Assembly: GCA_032158295.1 (NCBI GenBank)
Contig: CM063253.1
Location: 8,215,001-8,279,000, forward strand
Direction of reading: 5' to 3'
Source: Pycnopodia helianthoides
Lineage: Eukaryota; Echinodermata; Asteroidea; Forcipulatida; Asteriidae
Length of the DNA: 64,000 bases
Positions within the stretch are counted from its first letter, which is position 1. Every line of letters begins with the position of its first letter. Shown piece by piece: positions 21,802 through 33,689 of this stretch. The translations under genes were made by a program, and so were the position numbers. The notes under the pieces are model-generated. The model was given only the letters and a program-made list of their open reading frames with translations. It had not been told where the DNA came from and searched no databases.

Positions 21802-22191
21802 TAAGCCAACATGTGTACAGCTTCTTTACATTTTCTGGTGAGATTTTTATGTGTTATACTTCTGGCAGATTTTGAATGTGCATTCGCATTATATTGGGGC
21901 AATTAATTGCCAGAGACTCTTGCACCAAAGTTCTTATTAAAGGAAATGGCTCAAACACAGCCAGTGACTGTGATCCAAGTCTCCCACCCATTTATGTACA
22001 TAGTAGGTGTGTAATCGATGTTCCTTACTCTAACAACTTAACTCTAGAGGGCGTTTTTTCCTGACGAGAAGTACCAATGGTGAACCATTATTTTGATTCG
22101 ACTTCCTTAAATCCATGGTAACAGAGAGTTGACAGTTGCTATCCTACTGTACATAATATGCAGTGTCTACCTGCATGCATTTAAAATGTAA

Positions 22192-23835
22192 AACTAATTC
22201 TGTCAACGTCTTTTGGATCAAGTACATAGTTCACAGTCTAAAGCCACTTAGGCTATTGTTGACGTGTTTTGGGTCAAGTACGATGTAGTTTACAGTCTAA
22301 AGCTACTTGCTGTTGACGTCTTTTGGATCAAGTACATAGTTTAAATCTAAAGCTACTGTTGACAACTTTTGGACCAAGTACATGTCGTTCACAGTGTAAA
22401 GCTAACCCATTTTGTCTTATGGGTCAAGTACATGTAGTTCACAGTCTTAGGCTAACTCTGTTGGTCTTTTGGGTCAAGTACATGTAGTTCACTGTCTAAA
22501 GCTAACTTTGTTGGTCTTTTGGGTCAAGTACATGTAGTTCACTGTCTAAGCTAACTTTGTTGGTCTTTTAGGTCAAGTACATGTAGTTCACAGTCTAAAG
22601 CTACTTCTAGTGGTCTTTTGGTTCAAGTACATGTAGTTCACAGACTAAAGCTAATTCTGTTGATCTTTTGGATCAACCACATAGTTTGCAGTCTAAAGCT
22701 ACTTAGGCCTACTGTTGACATCTTTTGGATCAAGTTCAATGTAGTTTACTGTGTAAAGCTAACTCAGTTGTTCTTTTGGATTAAGTACATGTACATGTAC
22801 ATGTACATGTTCACAGTGTAAAGCTACATGTAATTCTGTTGATGTATTTTGGGTCAAGTTCATGTAGTTCATAGTCTAATGCTAATTCTGTTGGTCATTT
22901 TGATGAAGTACATGTAGTCACAGTCTAAAGCTACTTCTGTTGGTATACATGTAGTTCACAGTCTAAAGCTAACTCTGTTGGTCTTTTGGGTCAATTCATG
23001 TAGTTCACAGTCTTAAGCTACTTCTGTTGGTCTTTAATGGGTCAAGTCGTGTAGTTAAAGCTACACATGTATTTCTGTTGGTCTTTTGGGTAAAGTACAT
23101 GTAGTTTACAGTTAAAGCTAACTCTGTTGGTCTTTTGGGTCAAGTACATGTAGTTCATAGTCTAAAGCTAACTCTGTTGGTCTTTTGGGTCAAGTACATG
23201 TAGTTTACAGTTAAAGCTAACTCTGTTGGTCTTTTGGGTCAAGTACATGTAGTTCATAGTCTAAAGCTACACATGTACTTCTATTGGCAAGAACATGTAT
23301 TTCATAGTCTAAAGCTACACATGTACTTATGTTGGTCTTTTGGGTCAAGAACATGTATTTCATAGTCTAAAGCTACACATGTACTTCTGTTGGTCTTTTG
23401 GGTCAAGTTCATGTAGTTCACAGTCTTAAGCTACACATGTACTTCTATTGGTCAAGAACATGTATTTCATAGTCTAAAGCTACACATGTACTTCTGTTGG
23501 TCTTTTGGGTCAAGTACATGTAGTTCACAGTTAAAGCTAACTCAATTGGTCTTTTGGGTCAAGTGCATGTAGTTCATAGTCTAAAGCTACTTCTAGTGGT
23601 CTTTTGGTTCAAGTACATGTAGTTCACAGACTAAAGCTAATTCTGTTGATCTTTTGGATCGACCACATAGTTTGCAGTCTAAAGCTACTTACTGTTGATG
23701 TCTTTTGGATCAAGTTCAATGTAGTTTACTGTGTAAAGCTAACTCAGTTGTTCTTTTGGATTAAGTAGCCTACATGTACATGTGCATGTTCACAGTGTAA
23801 AGCTACATGTAAATCTGTTGATGTAGGCCTACCTT
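22192..23835. repeat. Minisatellite, ~50-base period (array 1)
   Basis: About 30 diverged copies of a unit containing TTGGTCTTTTGGGTCAAGTA, CATGTAGTTCACAGTCTAAA and GCTAACTCTG. Some units gain an ACACATGTACTT insertion. A run of variant units (GGATCAACCACATAGTTTGC, then TTGTTCTTTTGGATTAAGTA, then ACATGTACATGTACATG) at 22600-22830 recurs at 23590-23830, giving a higher-order period near 1 kb. The same variants in the same order occur at 56.7-57.2 kb. Non-coding. Confidence 0.9.
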
Positions 23836-23924
23836 TAATGATGTTAGATTGACAAAACTCCACCCATTATTTCAATTACAGGAAGGAACATTAATTTTAT
23901 AGTTTCAGGGTTTGATTTCACAAA

Positions 23925-24008
23925 GCACAAAGATTCACTTTAAGATTTACCAATTAAGATTGATGCACATCTTTAAGATCACTCTTAGCTCTTTGTTGAA
24001 ATCGAACC
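23925..24008. repeat. Palindromic element near a second AAAGAGCTTAG block
   Basis: GGGTTTGATTTCACAAAGC at 23928 is mirrored by CTCTTTGTTGAAATCGAACC ending at 24008. The next bases (24011-24165) begin GGGCTCGATTTCCACAAAGA, so a related element follows at once. Between 24165 and 24451 I see no gene. Confidence 0.5.
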
Positions 24009-24451
24009 TTGGGCTCGATTTCCACAAAGAGCTTAGACTGATCTGAAGTGGGAACCAATCTAAACTGCTAAGCAAAGTGTGATGTCACAACACAATTCAC
24101 TACAGCAATATTGACAGCTTTGTGACGTTGAGCACAGGATCGATTTTACAATGAGTTGTGCTTAATAGAGAGACATTGAGGGTAGATTTTTAGGTAGGAG
24201 CTATACTTGTGGGGTGTTTTAACTGGAAAGATTAAAGACGATGGACAATAGAAAACACATGAGGAAAAGCCCACAATGTCCCTCTACTAAACATGCGTGT
24301 CTGTATCGCCATAGTGATTTGTATTGTGATGTTATTTTTATTATTATTATATCTTTCTGGTACTGAAACCAAGGGACCCTCAAAAGCAACTAGCACTGTG
24401 ACCCGTAGGTCTGAAGGTACTTGTGTGGAGAAGAAGATGAAGATGAAGAAG

Positions 24452-24617
24452 TGTCAGTTTTAGATGTGGGAGGAAAACCCCAAGTAGGAAAAACCCACAC
24501 AATCAGGTAGGGACTGAAAACCCAATCCACATACAAGGCTCCGGTCCGGGATTCGAAACCCGGGCCCACAGAGGTGAAAGGCAGGGAAGGAAACCACTGA
24601 GCCAACCTGACTGCCCA
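24452..24617 (-). mobile_element. tRNA-derived SINE, minus
   Basis: On the minus strand: A-box-like TTGGCTCAGTGG, a B-box-like GGGTTTCGAATCCCGG, GTATGTGGATTGGGTTTTCA, then CTTGGGGTTTTCCTCCCACA. It is the best preserved of the three copies (also at 7386 and 15690). Confidence 0.7.
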
Positions 24618-24706
24618 TATCACGTACACTTTGCTTAGCAATTAAGAGTGATACACAGTTAAGATGAAATCACTGGTCTTCGAACTAAAGTTATTTTCTT
24701 GGGCTC

Positions 24707-24930
24707 TTAACCACTTCACGTTGGATGATGTGTTTATCCGAAAATCTTTTTTCGGACAGACTTGCGGCCGAACTAATTATGAGAACCTTTCTTTTCGTTT
24801 CTTTGCCAAGTCGGGGGTTTTATTGTGACAATGCAATTTTCAAACGAAACAATTACTCAAGGAGCTCCCCAAAACATAACACCATGGGTGGGCACATACG
24901 TTTTTTTATATACCGACATGAAGTGGTTAA
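24707..24930. mobile_element. MITE with TTAACCACTTCA ends
   Basis: TTAACCACTTCACG at 24707 is mirrored, with one mismatch, by CATGAAGTGGTTAA at 24917-24930. No transposase. The following 24931-25904 shows no gene; 25077-25301 contains a repeated CCAAAATGG word only. Confidence 0.55.
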
Positions 24931-25904
24931 CCAAGGAACAGCTTTTTTGTTTTGACTTTTGTTGCTCCTTGTTGTTCACTTAATCAGTCGTCATCCCTTT
25001 ATTTTTTCCATTGTATTTTTTGTTTTGACTTTTGTTTGAATATCTGTTCGGTATTCTTTCTTTTTAAATGTATACATTATTTAATGGCGAGAATAAACTG
25101 TACTGACCCCTTGACCAACGTCAGACACAGCCACTGTCTGCCACGCTCTCCATTTTTGGGAGTCAAAATGCTCGTCAAAATTATGGCAAGCATGTCAAAG
25201 CAGCGTTGGTCTGAAGTGTGCACTACACTGTATAACACACAGGGACATTCACTCCCAAAATGGACCGGGGGGACATTGACTCCCCAAAATGGTGCAATCA
25301 AGATGATTGTGATGATGATGTCAGGAGAATTGGGTCAGTGCTCTTGTTTTGACACCTGGTAATGGACTCTAACCTCTGCAGCATTTGCAAAATTTATTAA
25401 TAAATTTGTTGTAAAGAAAACAAAATTCGGTCACTGATTGTGTAAATAAATTCCACACATGATAATGGTCCAGAAAAGCAACTTCATGTATGTTAGTGTG
25501 TTTACTCTTGGTCATAAACCAAGACTGAGTGAAATGTTCGGCTACACTTTACCTTAACCCCAACCTTAAATGTTTTGGGGAAAATTTACCCCAAGAACTT
25601 CATACTGAATTCACCTTAGTACTAATCCTACTCTCACTATAACCCTAACACAAACCCCAAGCAGCAGCTCCATTGGCACCCCTTGATACTCAGGCACAAT
25701 TACTTACTCAGCTTCTTTAAGGTCTTGCACAGCATTTTATACTACGAATCTCCCAGTGAAAATACTGTCATCAATCCACGTCATCTTCTCACTCTAAAAT
25801 ATCTGCCATCTCTCCGCTCGCACAGATTCTTTGTTCCTCTCATCTACCTATCGATTTCCAAGGTTGTGGGATACTTTCCCCTCATTCGGGATGCTGCTGA
25901 CACA

Positions 25905-26117
25905 AACCCGAAACGCTTGCATAGAGGAGAACTCACCAAAAGCACAGGGGGTAAGCCTTGCATTTGGGCCCTTTACTCTACTGTAAAAATACTGACTTTA
26001 CCCTTACACAAACCCCAATTGCTTGAATAAAAGAGAATTCACCAAAAGCACAAGGGGTAAGCCTTGCATTTGAGCCCTTTACTCTAAGCTCTTGTAAAAA
26101 TGCTGACTTAACCCTTA
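25905..26117. repeat. Two units of the 112-base satellite
   Basis: Two head-to-tail units (GTAAGCCTTGCATTT at 25951 and 26060, 109 bases apart) of the family that forms the large array at 54780-56592. The array end touches the truncated BEL/Pao fragment at about 26118. Confidence 0.8.
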
Positions 26118-27545
26118 CACCAAGTTCAAGGTCTCAATGTGTACAGCTCTAGAAGCCAAGCAAGTGAAGATGAGACCATACCTTTTCAACTCCTTTCTGC
26201 CCTCCTTTATCACGAAAGGCCCCAAAACAGTCCATACCACAATAAGTAAAGGGGGGAGTTGACGTTACTCTGTCAATCGGCAGATCACCCATCTTCTGTG
26301 TCTGAGGTGAGAATCTGAGCCTGGAGCAAGTCACACATCTTTGGATAAACTCTAGAAACTGTAACACTGCCACCAACTATCCAAAAGCCGCTGGCTCTGA
26401 GTAAATTGAGCGTCATACCACGTCCTTGGTGAGCGGTCTTCTGGTGATGACGGATGATCAATTCAGTTAGGGAGAATAGCTGGATGTTTGAGGTCATAGG
26501 ATTCGTCCATTTTTCCAATGCGTCCTCCCACTCTAAGTAGACCATACTCATCTATGAATGGATCTCAGCAGTGTAGATGGTTACTCCTTTTGATACGCCG
26601 TCTGATCTGTCTCTCCGGCTCTGGTTCGACACTGTTTCACAGATTCTTTAGGTTGGAGATCTCATCAGCAAAGGACGACTGGTGCAGTGATTTTAAAATC
26701 TCCACCTCGGCAAGACGCAGATCCTCTACTGTTACTTGGGGAACAGTGGGAAGAGATGATGTGGTCTGGAGATGCTTCTCCCTGCACCGTCTCTTTAGGC
26801 ACTGGGCGAAACGCTTGCAATTGGCAACTGCTCTCTTGGTTCCGTGCCAGGTGGAAAAACGACTCAACCTATCCAAGTTGAACACTGGTGTGCTGGAATG
26901 TGTAGCATAGGTTTGAGATTTCTTCACCTCGGGGTCGGCTAACTGCACTTCAAATTTAGCTTTGTCACCAGACAGTGGGAGGTCCTCTTTCCAAAGATGT
27001 TTCGATGAGTTGATTGACTGTCAAACCTTGGGAAGCAGAGTCAGCTGGATTATCATGGGTGTCAACATGATGCCACTGGGAAGGAGAAGAATTGTCTCTA
27101 ATGTGTTTAATCCTGTTGGCAACAAAGACGAGGAATCGCTTCAATTCATTGTTGGTTGATGTATCCACAAACAATAGTGCTGTCTGTCCAGAAGACCTCT
27201 TTATCGCAATCAAATTTGAGTTCTTTTCGCAAGAGGGAGCTGACTCTGACAGAAACAACAGCCGCATTTAGCTCGAGGCGAGGTATGGTAACAGATCTCA
27301 GCGGTGCAACTCTGGATTTCCCCATCACCAAAGTGCAGTGTACACGCCCATCTTTATTGACAAGCCTCAAGTAGGTACACTGGCCATATCCAAAACTGCT
27401 GGCATCTGAGAAATGATGAAGTTGGGTTTTCTGGATATTGCCAAAATCACTTGGCTTTTAGCACCTCTTTATGGACAGAGATTCAAGGTTTTGTAAGTCA
27501 GTTCTCCACCTTTCCCATCTCATCCTCTCAAGCTTTTTCATGTTT
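26118..27545 (-). pseudogene. BEL/Pao LTR-retrotransposon pol fragment, decayed
   Basis: On the minus strand, reading from 27545 downward, ordered Pao-family blocks appear in shifting frames: an ELHHFSDAS-like motif (TQLHHFSDASSFGYGQC, ~27440), VTIPRLELNAAVVSVRVS and FWTDSTIVCGYI (RNase H region, 27150-27340), VFVANRIKHIRD and a HVDTHDNPADSASQG block (~26990-27140), a DPEVKK block followed by LSRFSTWHGTKRAVA (~26840-26940), the integrase zinc-binding region TELIIRHH--TAHQGRGMTL (~26380-26480), and MGDLPIDRVTSTPPFTYCGM-C-GAF (~26220-26300), the start of the integrase core. Several frameshifts and stops separate them. No LTR, gag or 5' pol is visible; the fragment ends against satellite DNA at 26118. 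Not functional. Confidence 0.88.
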
Positions 27546-28079
27546 AGAACCATTCATTTATGCATTTTCATAATCTCATTAAGGGAGGGCAAGAGGTTGG
27601 GGCAGCAAGGGTTCTTAGTTACTCTTGCTTTAAAATCTTTAATCCTAAATTATACTTACCTCTTTCTTATTTTTGTTGTTGATTGTATCATAGATGTTCA
27701 GGATTTAGATAATTGGATGAACACAGTCATATAATTTGCAGTTGTCAAGCCAAGATTACCAGCAAGCGATGTTTTTCTGAAGGATGGTTTCTTCATGACG
27801 ACAATCCTCATCTGATACTTTGTCAAATGACGTTTCATCCGTAATGATTTTCATGTCACAGCCAGTTTATACTACACTGATTATGGTTAGTTCAAGAAAG
27901 CAATGTTATATATTACACCAGGCTCATGATGAATATTATAAACTCATGGCTATCCACCAGACAATCGGAGGCAATTGACAGAAAGTTAAGACATAGGCCC
28001 CTCTACATCGAGATTCGATATCAGTACTTTAAATGTGCAGTTTAACATATATAGCAACAAAATTCTTCTGCAAGATCTT

Positions 28080-28470
28080 CTTTCGAATTGGACATTAGGG
28101 AACTGTTAACTGTCTCCTGACGATGACTAGAGCAAGCTAGTAGAAACGTTGAGACCAAAAAGAACTCACTCCGCGGCAGTGCAGTTAATTACGAGAAGTC
28201 CCATCGATCCACAAAGCTAAAGTAGTAGTCCAGGCCGATTTCCTACCTCCCACCCAGGTAGTAGTTAATAAGCAGGACAGTTCTTTTCAGAACTGAGAAG
28301 TCTCCCGAATTCCGAAAATCTACTCCGCGGTAGTAGAATAAATAGCAAGACAAGTTCTCTAAAGAACAAATCTACACAGCAAAGTAGATATTTATACACA
28401 TGGTGTTACCGCAAACCGAAAATGTATATTGATACCTTACCATGCAATGCCTCAAAACCCATGTTGAAAT
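28080..28470 (+). mobile_element. Penelope-like terminal repeat fragment
   Basis: Carries the hammerhead at 28112-28155, then CTCCGCGGCAGTGCAG, AGTTCTTTTCAGAACTGAGA, GGTGTTACCGCAAACC and ATGCAATGCCTCAAAAC. Pieces recur at 2249-2411 and, reversed, at 6785-6905. Penelope-like elements are known to carry hammerhead ribozymes in their terminal repeats; family assignment rests on that plus the repeated motifs. No reverse transcriptase or GIY-YIG domain is near. Confidence 0.55.
28112..28155 (+). ncRNA. Minimal type I hammerhead ribozyme
   Basis: All core parts are present in order: stem I 5' strand GTCTC (28112-28116), CTGACGA (28117-28123, fits CUGANGA), stem II ACTAG / CTAGT around the loop AGCAAG (28126-28141, closed by T28124-A28142 with one bulged G), GAA (28143-28145), an ultra-short stem III A-C / G-U with no loop (28146-28149), U at position 17 (28150), and stem I 3' strand GAGAC (28151-28155). 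Cleavage would fall after that U in the triplet GUU. Stem III is self-complementary ACGU, which in retroelement hammerheads works by dimerisation. Activity is inferred; no mutation in the conserved core is seen. Confidence 0.75.
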
Positions 28471-28526
28471 AGTTCTTTTGCATTTATTATTTGGGCAGAA
28501 AAACATTGTTGAATTAACTTTAGAAG

Positions 28527-28947
28527 TCAAATTACGAGCCAGTGAACCGACCCGAAAACCAACGTAACCAACTTAAAGCCATAAGAAAAACCATGCAAGA
28601 GAATTTGAGAATCACGTTTGTCAGGATATGCATTCAAAAAAGGGAGTAACTTATTGAGCTTGATTGGGGTTGGTGCTAGCAGCTGGCTTGAAGGCACGAG
28701 TAGCTCTGCAGTGCAAGGCTGCATGTCCTGCTGAGGAGCAGTTAGCGCATTTTGTGCGCGTAACGGCAGGCTGTATGCACGCATTGGCCACGGTTGAAGC
28801 CATGACAGGTATACGGGGCATTTGGTTTGACTGGCGTTGTCCCACTCCACCACATGCGGTCGTGCTGCCGTAACCACTGCTTCCGTAGGGCCGAAAATGA
28901 TGTGGCTGCACTGGCGCACAAACCAAAGTGAGCCACAACTCAAACAA
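28527..28947 (-). pseudogene. Retroelement gag-like zinc-finger remnant
   Basis: Minus-strand frames contain a CCHC knuckle CANCSSAGHAALHC (CX2CX4HX4C) in one frame and, overlapping it in another, a CHGFNRGQCVHTACRYAH segment (CCCH-like). Further down, in yet another frame, is TPIKLNKLLPFLNAYPDKRD followed by ILLHGFSYGF, a motif I associate with DIRS-type/tyrosine-recombinase retroelement polyproteins. The frames disagree, so frameshifts are present. No longer ORF is found on either side. The family assignment is weak. Confidence 0.45.
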
Positions 28948-30072
28948 ATGTTCCTAAAACACAGACTGCTCTAACAAAAGTGAAATGTATTTTTCCATGT
29001 GAAACAACTGATCCATCCAAGGGGGACTGCCAGGAGAAACAAATCGTAAATCAATTGACACGGCAAAGACCAATGGGCAGTTAAATTGCAGCAACTTCCG
29101 ACCCCGGGCAACCCGCCAAACTGTCTAGTGGCAATAAATTATTTGAAGCTCAAACTATTGGCCTCAAATCGATTGTTTTATAGTTAACTCTACAATGTTT
29201 GTCTTTATAAAGACCTGTCTTTTGTCTATAAACACTGACCACTGTTTTGTGCAGGCGGGCTTGAATATCACAAAATGTATAAACATGTAAATTTTTGCAC
29301 AAATCTTATCCTTCACTTTTAAATAAAACATTTAAAATCTTTTCTATGAAGAATATGTGAGCTGTTTGTTTATGGTAGCCAATTGATATCAGTGATATGG
29401 GTAATTTGGTTATTTTGTTAAATGATGAAATTGTTTTATTTTCCTTGTGCTGCAAAGGCTGCTTGTACCTTTGCCAACCACTTGTTTAGGCCTAATTTGT
29501 TAATCTTTTAAACTGAGACAATTTAAAATTTGAATGGAAAAGATTATGGTGGCATTTCATAAAGTGCATTTTTTTAACGTTACAAACTCTGACTTTCATT
29601 TGGAACAGATTTGATGCAAAACTACACAAATTGGGTTGTGCGAATACTCACGCAGTCAGGCACTGTAAATAGTGTTTCGACTTTTATTTTTTTTAAAGTA
29701 ATTGAAACATAAGGATTCGGTTATTCGGAAGTTCTGGCACACACATGCTGAAGTGCGCCCTCTAATTCCGCGATAGAAATGTCCGTGTAAAACAAACTTC
29801 TTCTGATTTTCACCACTTCCTACTCCAAGAAATTTACAGTTTTACACGAGTATTTCTACCGTAAAGAAACACTTCTGAATAATTATTTTTGCACCTTGTA
29901 AGCACCGTGTGTTCTGAACCCCTCTTTTGAAGGCCTAGAGTGTGGCGTGTGACGAAAGTGCTTACGTCATTTGCGTCGAGTCGTGATCTTTTGTCCAATT
30001 GTGTTGGCCTCTTTTGTATGACGTCCACTGGCGGGAACGACTTCAATGCTGACGGTACTGCAGTACAACATC
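28948..30072. other. Intergenic; contains a block duplicated at 31799
   Basis: No gene. The segment 29549-29625 (GGTGGCATTTCATAAAGTGC ... TTTGATGCAAAAC) recurs at 31799-31872 in the same orientation with about 80% identity by eye. From 29930 the sequence becomes richer in CpG (GACGTCC, GGCGGGAACG), consistent with a 5' flank for the exon-like segment at 30073. Confidence 0.4.
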
Positions 30073-30182
30073 ATGGCCGCAGTTGATGACCGTCATCAAT
30101 GCTTTGCCGTTTTTGATGTGGGGATTTCTCCATTTCACCAGACTCAATGCGGGCCAATTTTCTTCGTCAATCAAGGACACAG
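30073..30182 (+). other. Candidate first coding exon (unrecognised)
   Basis: The ATG at 30073 (context CATCATGGCC) opens a 36-codon frame, MAAVDDRHQCFAVFDVG..., that runs to a donor-like ACAG|GTTTGT at 30182/30183. The amino-acid composition looks protein-like and the upstream DNA is relatively CpG-rich. No downstream exon could be paired with it, and I do not recognise the peptide. It may also be chance. Confidence 0.25.
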
Positions 30183-32863
30183 GTTTGTTGAATTATATTA
30201 AATGAAAGATATAGGCCTAAAACATATTCGTCTGCTACCTTGAAAAATCTTCCCTGGGCGCACTATGTAGGATTGGTTTTCTACATTCACCATGTTCACC
30301 AGGAAAGAAACTGAAACATTCCACACGTGGTCATATCCTTTATTCATCGTTACTCTTCGTTGTTGTATAAATTTATATGGGGAAAAGACCAGAAATGAAA
30401 TTTAGCCTACGTTTTCCTATAGAAGAATATTTCGGTGGGGCAATTCCACAGAAGAGTGGAAATGACCTTAAAAATACATTTTCAAGATGAGAGAAAGTTA
30501 AAGTCACCTGGAAATAGAATTATTTTTTTTAAACATAAGAGTTTATGTAAATTAACAATAAAACAATTTTTTGAGTAATTGTTTGTGAGGATTTATATGT
30601 AAAAAAAATAGATAAAGTTGTTCGGGGGGTGACTCCGCCCATCCCCTTTCGTGATGTCAATCAAGGCAGACTTCGCCTCGATCGAACATCGACCCCCCTC
30701 GAATTTGCTTGCGTTTACGTTGTAAACACACGTGCAAGTAGGTCCAGTAGTGATCTTGTACGTTTCGAAAAAGGGGGTTTTTCTTGCATTTTCCGGCCAT
30801 GCCGACTGGTGTATTGCTGCTCATATGGAAAAGTAGTCTCTTTTGCGCTCGATAACTAAACACGCACTCAAAGTGCAGGCTGAAAATCAGTATCTCGCCG
30901 CAAAATGCTTTGCCAAGAAAAATTAAAAAGATGTACAAGAACGGGGTGCTCTAGTTCATTGGAAAGAAAAATTGGTAAATTATTTGTCAAATTACACTTG
31001 AAATTGTAATTGACACATTTTGTGCTTCAATGTTAAGGAAAATAGGTTCATTTCTGAGAGGGCAATTGGTCGTTTTCATTTTGCAAAGGGCACTTCCATT
31101 TGAAAATCTTAAAGTCTTATGGGAAACTTTTGAAGGGGCACCAAGGCCAAGACCAGGGAACTGGGGCAACAGAGGCCATGGCCTTTGTGGCCTCCGTGTA
31201 GTTCCAAGGCCTGTAGGTGAATTGTGAAATAACCTTATAAGTTGTATTGCAAAGAAAATGTTTTCTGATTGATTCATCTTATAATTAGAAGGGTACTGAG
31301 TATTATTCAACTCATGTGAAAAAAAATCCAAGTTCCAATCCATTCACAGTAATTCACATGATGGCATCAGTTTCTTGCATTTAAACGATGTAACTCAAGT
31401 TACCAAAATAGCATTTTTTTTCTCCCTTCTAAACACAAGGATTAAATAAATCAAGTAGAGTATGATATTTTCTAAATTTCATTCACCCATGAACTGTCAG
31501 TAAAATGACAAAGCATGAAACCTCTTACAATATTAGATAATACCCCCACAAAACGTGTAACACAAGTTACCATGCACGAGTTACTCACATGTTACGCAAG
31601 TTAACATATAACTGAGCAATTTCTTTCGTTTTTGAGTGGGCTGCAATAGTTGAAAGTGTTCTACTTGGCTGTTAAATCAAATGAGGGCAGACTTAATGAA
31701 ACTACCCATAATGCATTCTGTGTTTCTTGAACATACCCAATGCCTTGTAGCACATGAACATGAACTTAAAGACAAATTTCAATGGTAAATGTTGTGGGGA
31801 TGGCATTTCATAAAGTGAATTTTTTAACATTACAAACACTGAGTTTCATTTGGACTAAATTTGATGCAAAACCTACTGTTGGCATGACAATTTACTGTTG
31901 TACATTAGGACTAAGCATGACCAGTTCTAGCCGCCTAAATAGTGCCAGTCCACTTTGTTTCCCTTGGCCCTAGCATACTTGCAACCAATTTTGTTCTAAA
32001 TATGGCTTTAAATCTAGAAGACTCATATGTAGTAGCTATAGAGTTTGTTGGAAAAGTTTGCTAACTTTGTGGACAATTTTGAATGCTTATTAGCACAAAC
32101 CTATTGTGTACAATCCACATAATTTCAGCTTTCAACCATACTTTGTTGGGTTCCCTCAACATCTAGATGCAAAAATGAAGTAATCAGCTCCTCTGATTGA
32201 GAGGGGACCAGCCTGGTTACCCAGCGTGATAAAGCATACCAGCTGTTTAGTTAATTAATTTAAATTTCTTTGCCCGGAATCGTAATCATTTCAGTACAAA
32301 CATATTAGTCGCATCTTCCATAGAGACGCGCTTACACGAATAACACACACACACACAGCATTCATAAATTTCCCCGTCATGATCTCACACAACCCCATAT
32401 TACAACGATCTTTTTACCGTTTTGAGAAAACTATCTACACATTGCTCATTAACTTTCTCCAAGAGGATAATACATTTCAGTGATATACGGGTATTTTTAG
32501 CCAACACAAGCTACTAATTGCCCATACCTCGTACACATTGTCTCATTAGTGGACCATTGCGATTTTGCGGAATGCCTTTTTGCCTCAAGGGATTTACACG
32601 TGAAGCAGCGCGTGTGTTGCAACAAGTTTCTCGTGGAGATCAGTGTTGCACATACACAAAAACACACGCATACCATTGTGTCTGGCGTAAAATGCTCACC
32701 AACCATGCAGAATTTTATAAGCTTCGTTTTGATTGGTCATTTAATAGTAATGATGACACTAAACCCCCGTACATTTGACGAAACAAATTTCTACTTTTAT
32801 GAACCTTTCTGCCGGGATCTGCTCGAAGGACTGCGCAACACACACGTACATACATAGTACATG
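30183..32863. other. Intergenic; dispersed repeats only
   Basis: No gene seen. 30629-30900 (CCCATCCCCTTTCGTGATGT, then ATCAAGGCAGACTTCGCCTC) has the look of a dispersed repeat because of its GC and CpG content against the AT-rich surroundings. 31800-31872 is the second copy of the block at 29549. 32340-32356 is a short CA tract. Confidence 0.35.
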
Positions 32864-33345
32864 TACGGGTGCACCCACCAAATAGGAGAAAACAGAGCGT
32901 CAAGCTCATTAATTTTTTGTAGGCCCTCAAAATATTCTATATTAGACAGCTTTGAGAGCCCCGAGAAAGTGTTTCAGTGTAAAAATGTTGCCCAATTGTG
33001 ACCTGGGGGTTGTTGACTTTCAGCTTGAGGTATTTTGGATGACATAGGCCCTGAAATAAATGGTCCTATTTGCTGAGAGGTGTAGGGACATTTTTCAAGA
33101 TTGATGCTCAAACGTTTTGAAAATTACACCTGTGAAGGGGTGTTTTTACTTGGAGGGAGAATAACTCGACGGGCCCAGGGACTCCCAAATAAAATTGAGC
33201 AGAGAATATAAGTTCAAGAGTCAACTAATAATTTTCCCTTCCAAGTTAAAAGCTGTGAGACTTTTAAGTATTTTTCGTGTATTTTTGAATATTTAGCATT
33301 TTGCACTGTGTGCTATGGGAGATTATTTGGTGGGATGCACCCGTA
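32864..33345. mobile_element. MITE with TACGGGTGCACCCACCAAAT ends
   Basis: Positions 32864-32884 are mirrored at 33324-33345 with one inserted base. About 480 bases; no transposase. The region 33346-33685 after it has a CGCGCGCG run but no gene. Confidence 0.7.
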
Positions 33346-33689
33346 CGCTACACACAGGCGAGGAAAAATCGATGGAGAGTCAGCACGCGCGCGCGTGCCC
33401 TTGATATAATGCGACAATGGCTGTACAAACTGTTTGTAATGTTGACATAAATCGTTGCATTATTTCTTTTTTACCATAGCTTTGTTTTTGGTTGTAATTT
33501 TCAGTTTTTACGCTGTTTTCTTGAAATTTTAGTTTTTCTCTGCAATGCAGTTTCAGTTTTGTTAAAAAATATGTATATTATATATTTGTTTTTTTACATT
33601 ACAAAATGTACATTGAAGTTTCCTTTGCAAAATGAAAATTCCACTCGGCCTCGCTACCATGGGCAGCGCACCCTATTGATACCTCTTGT

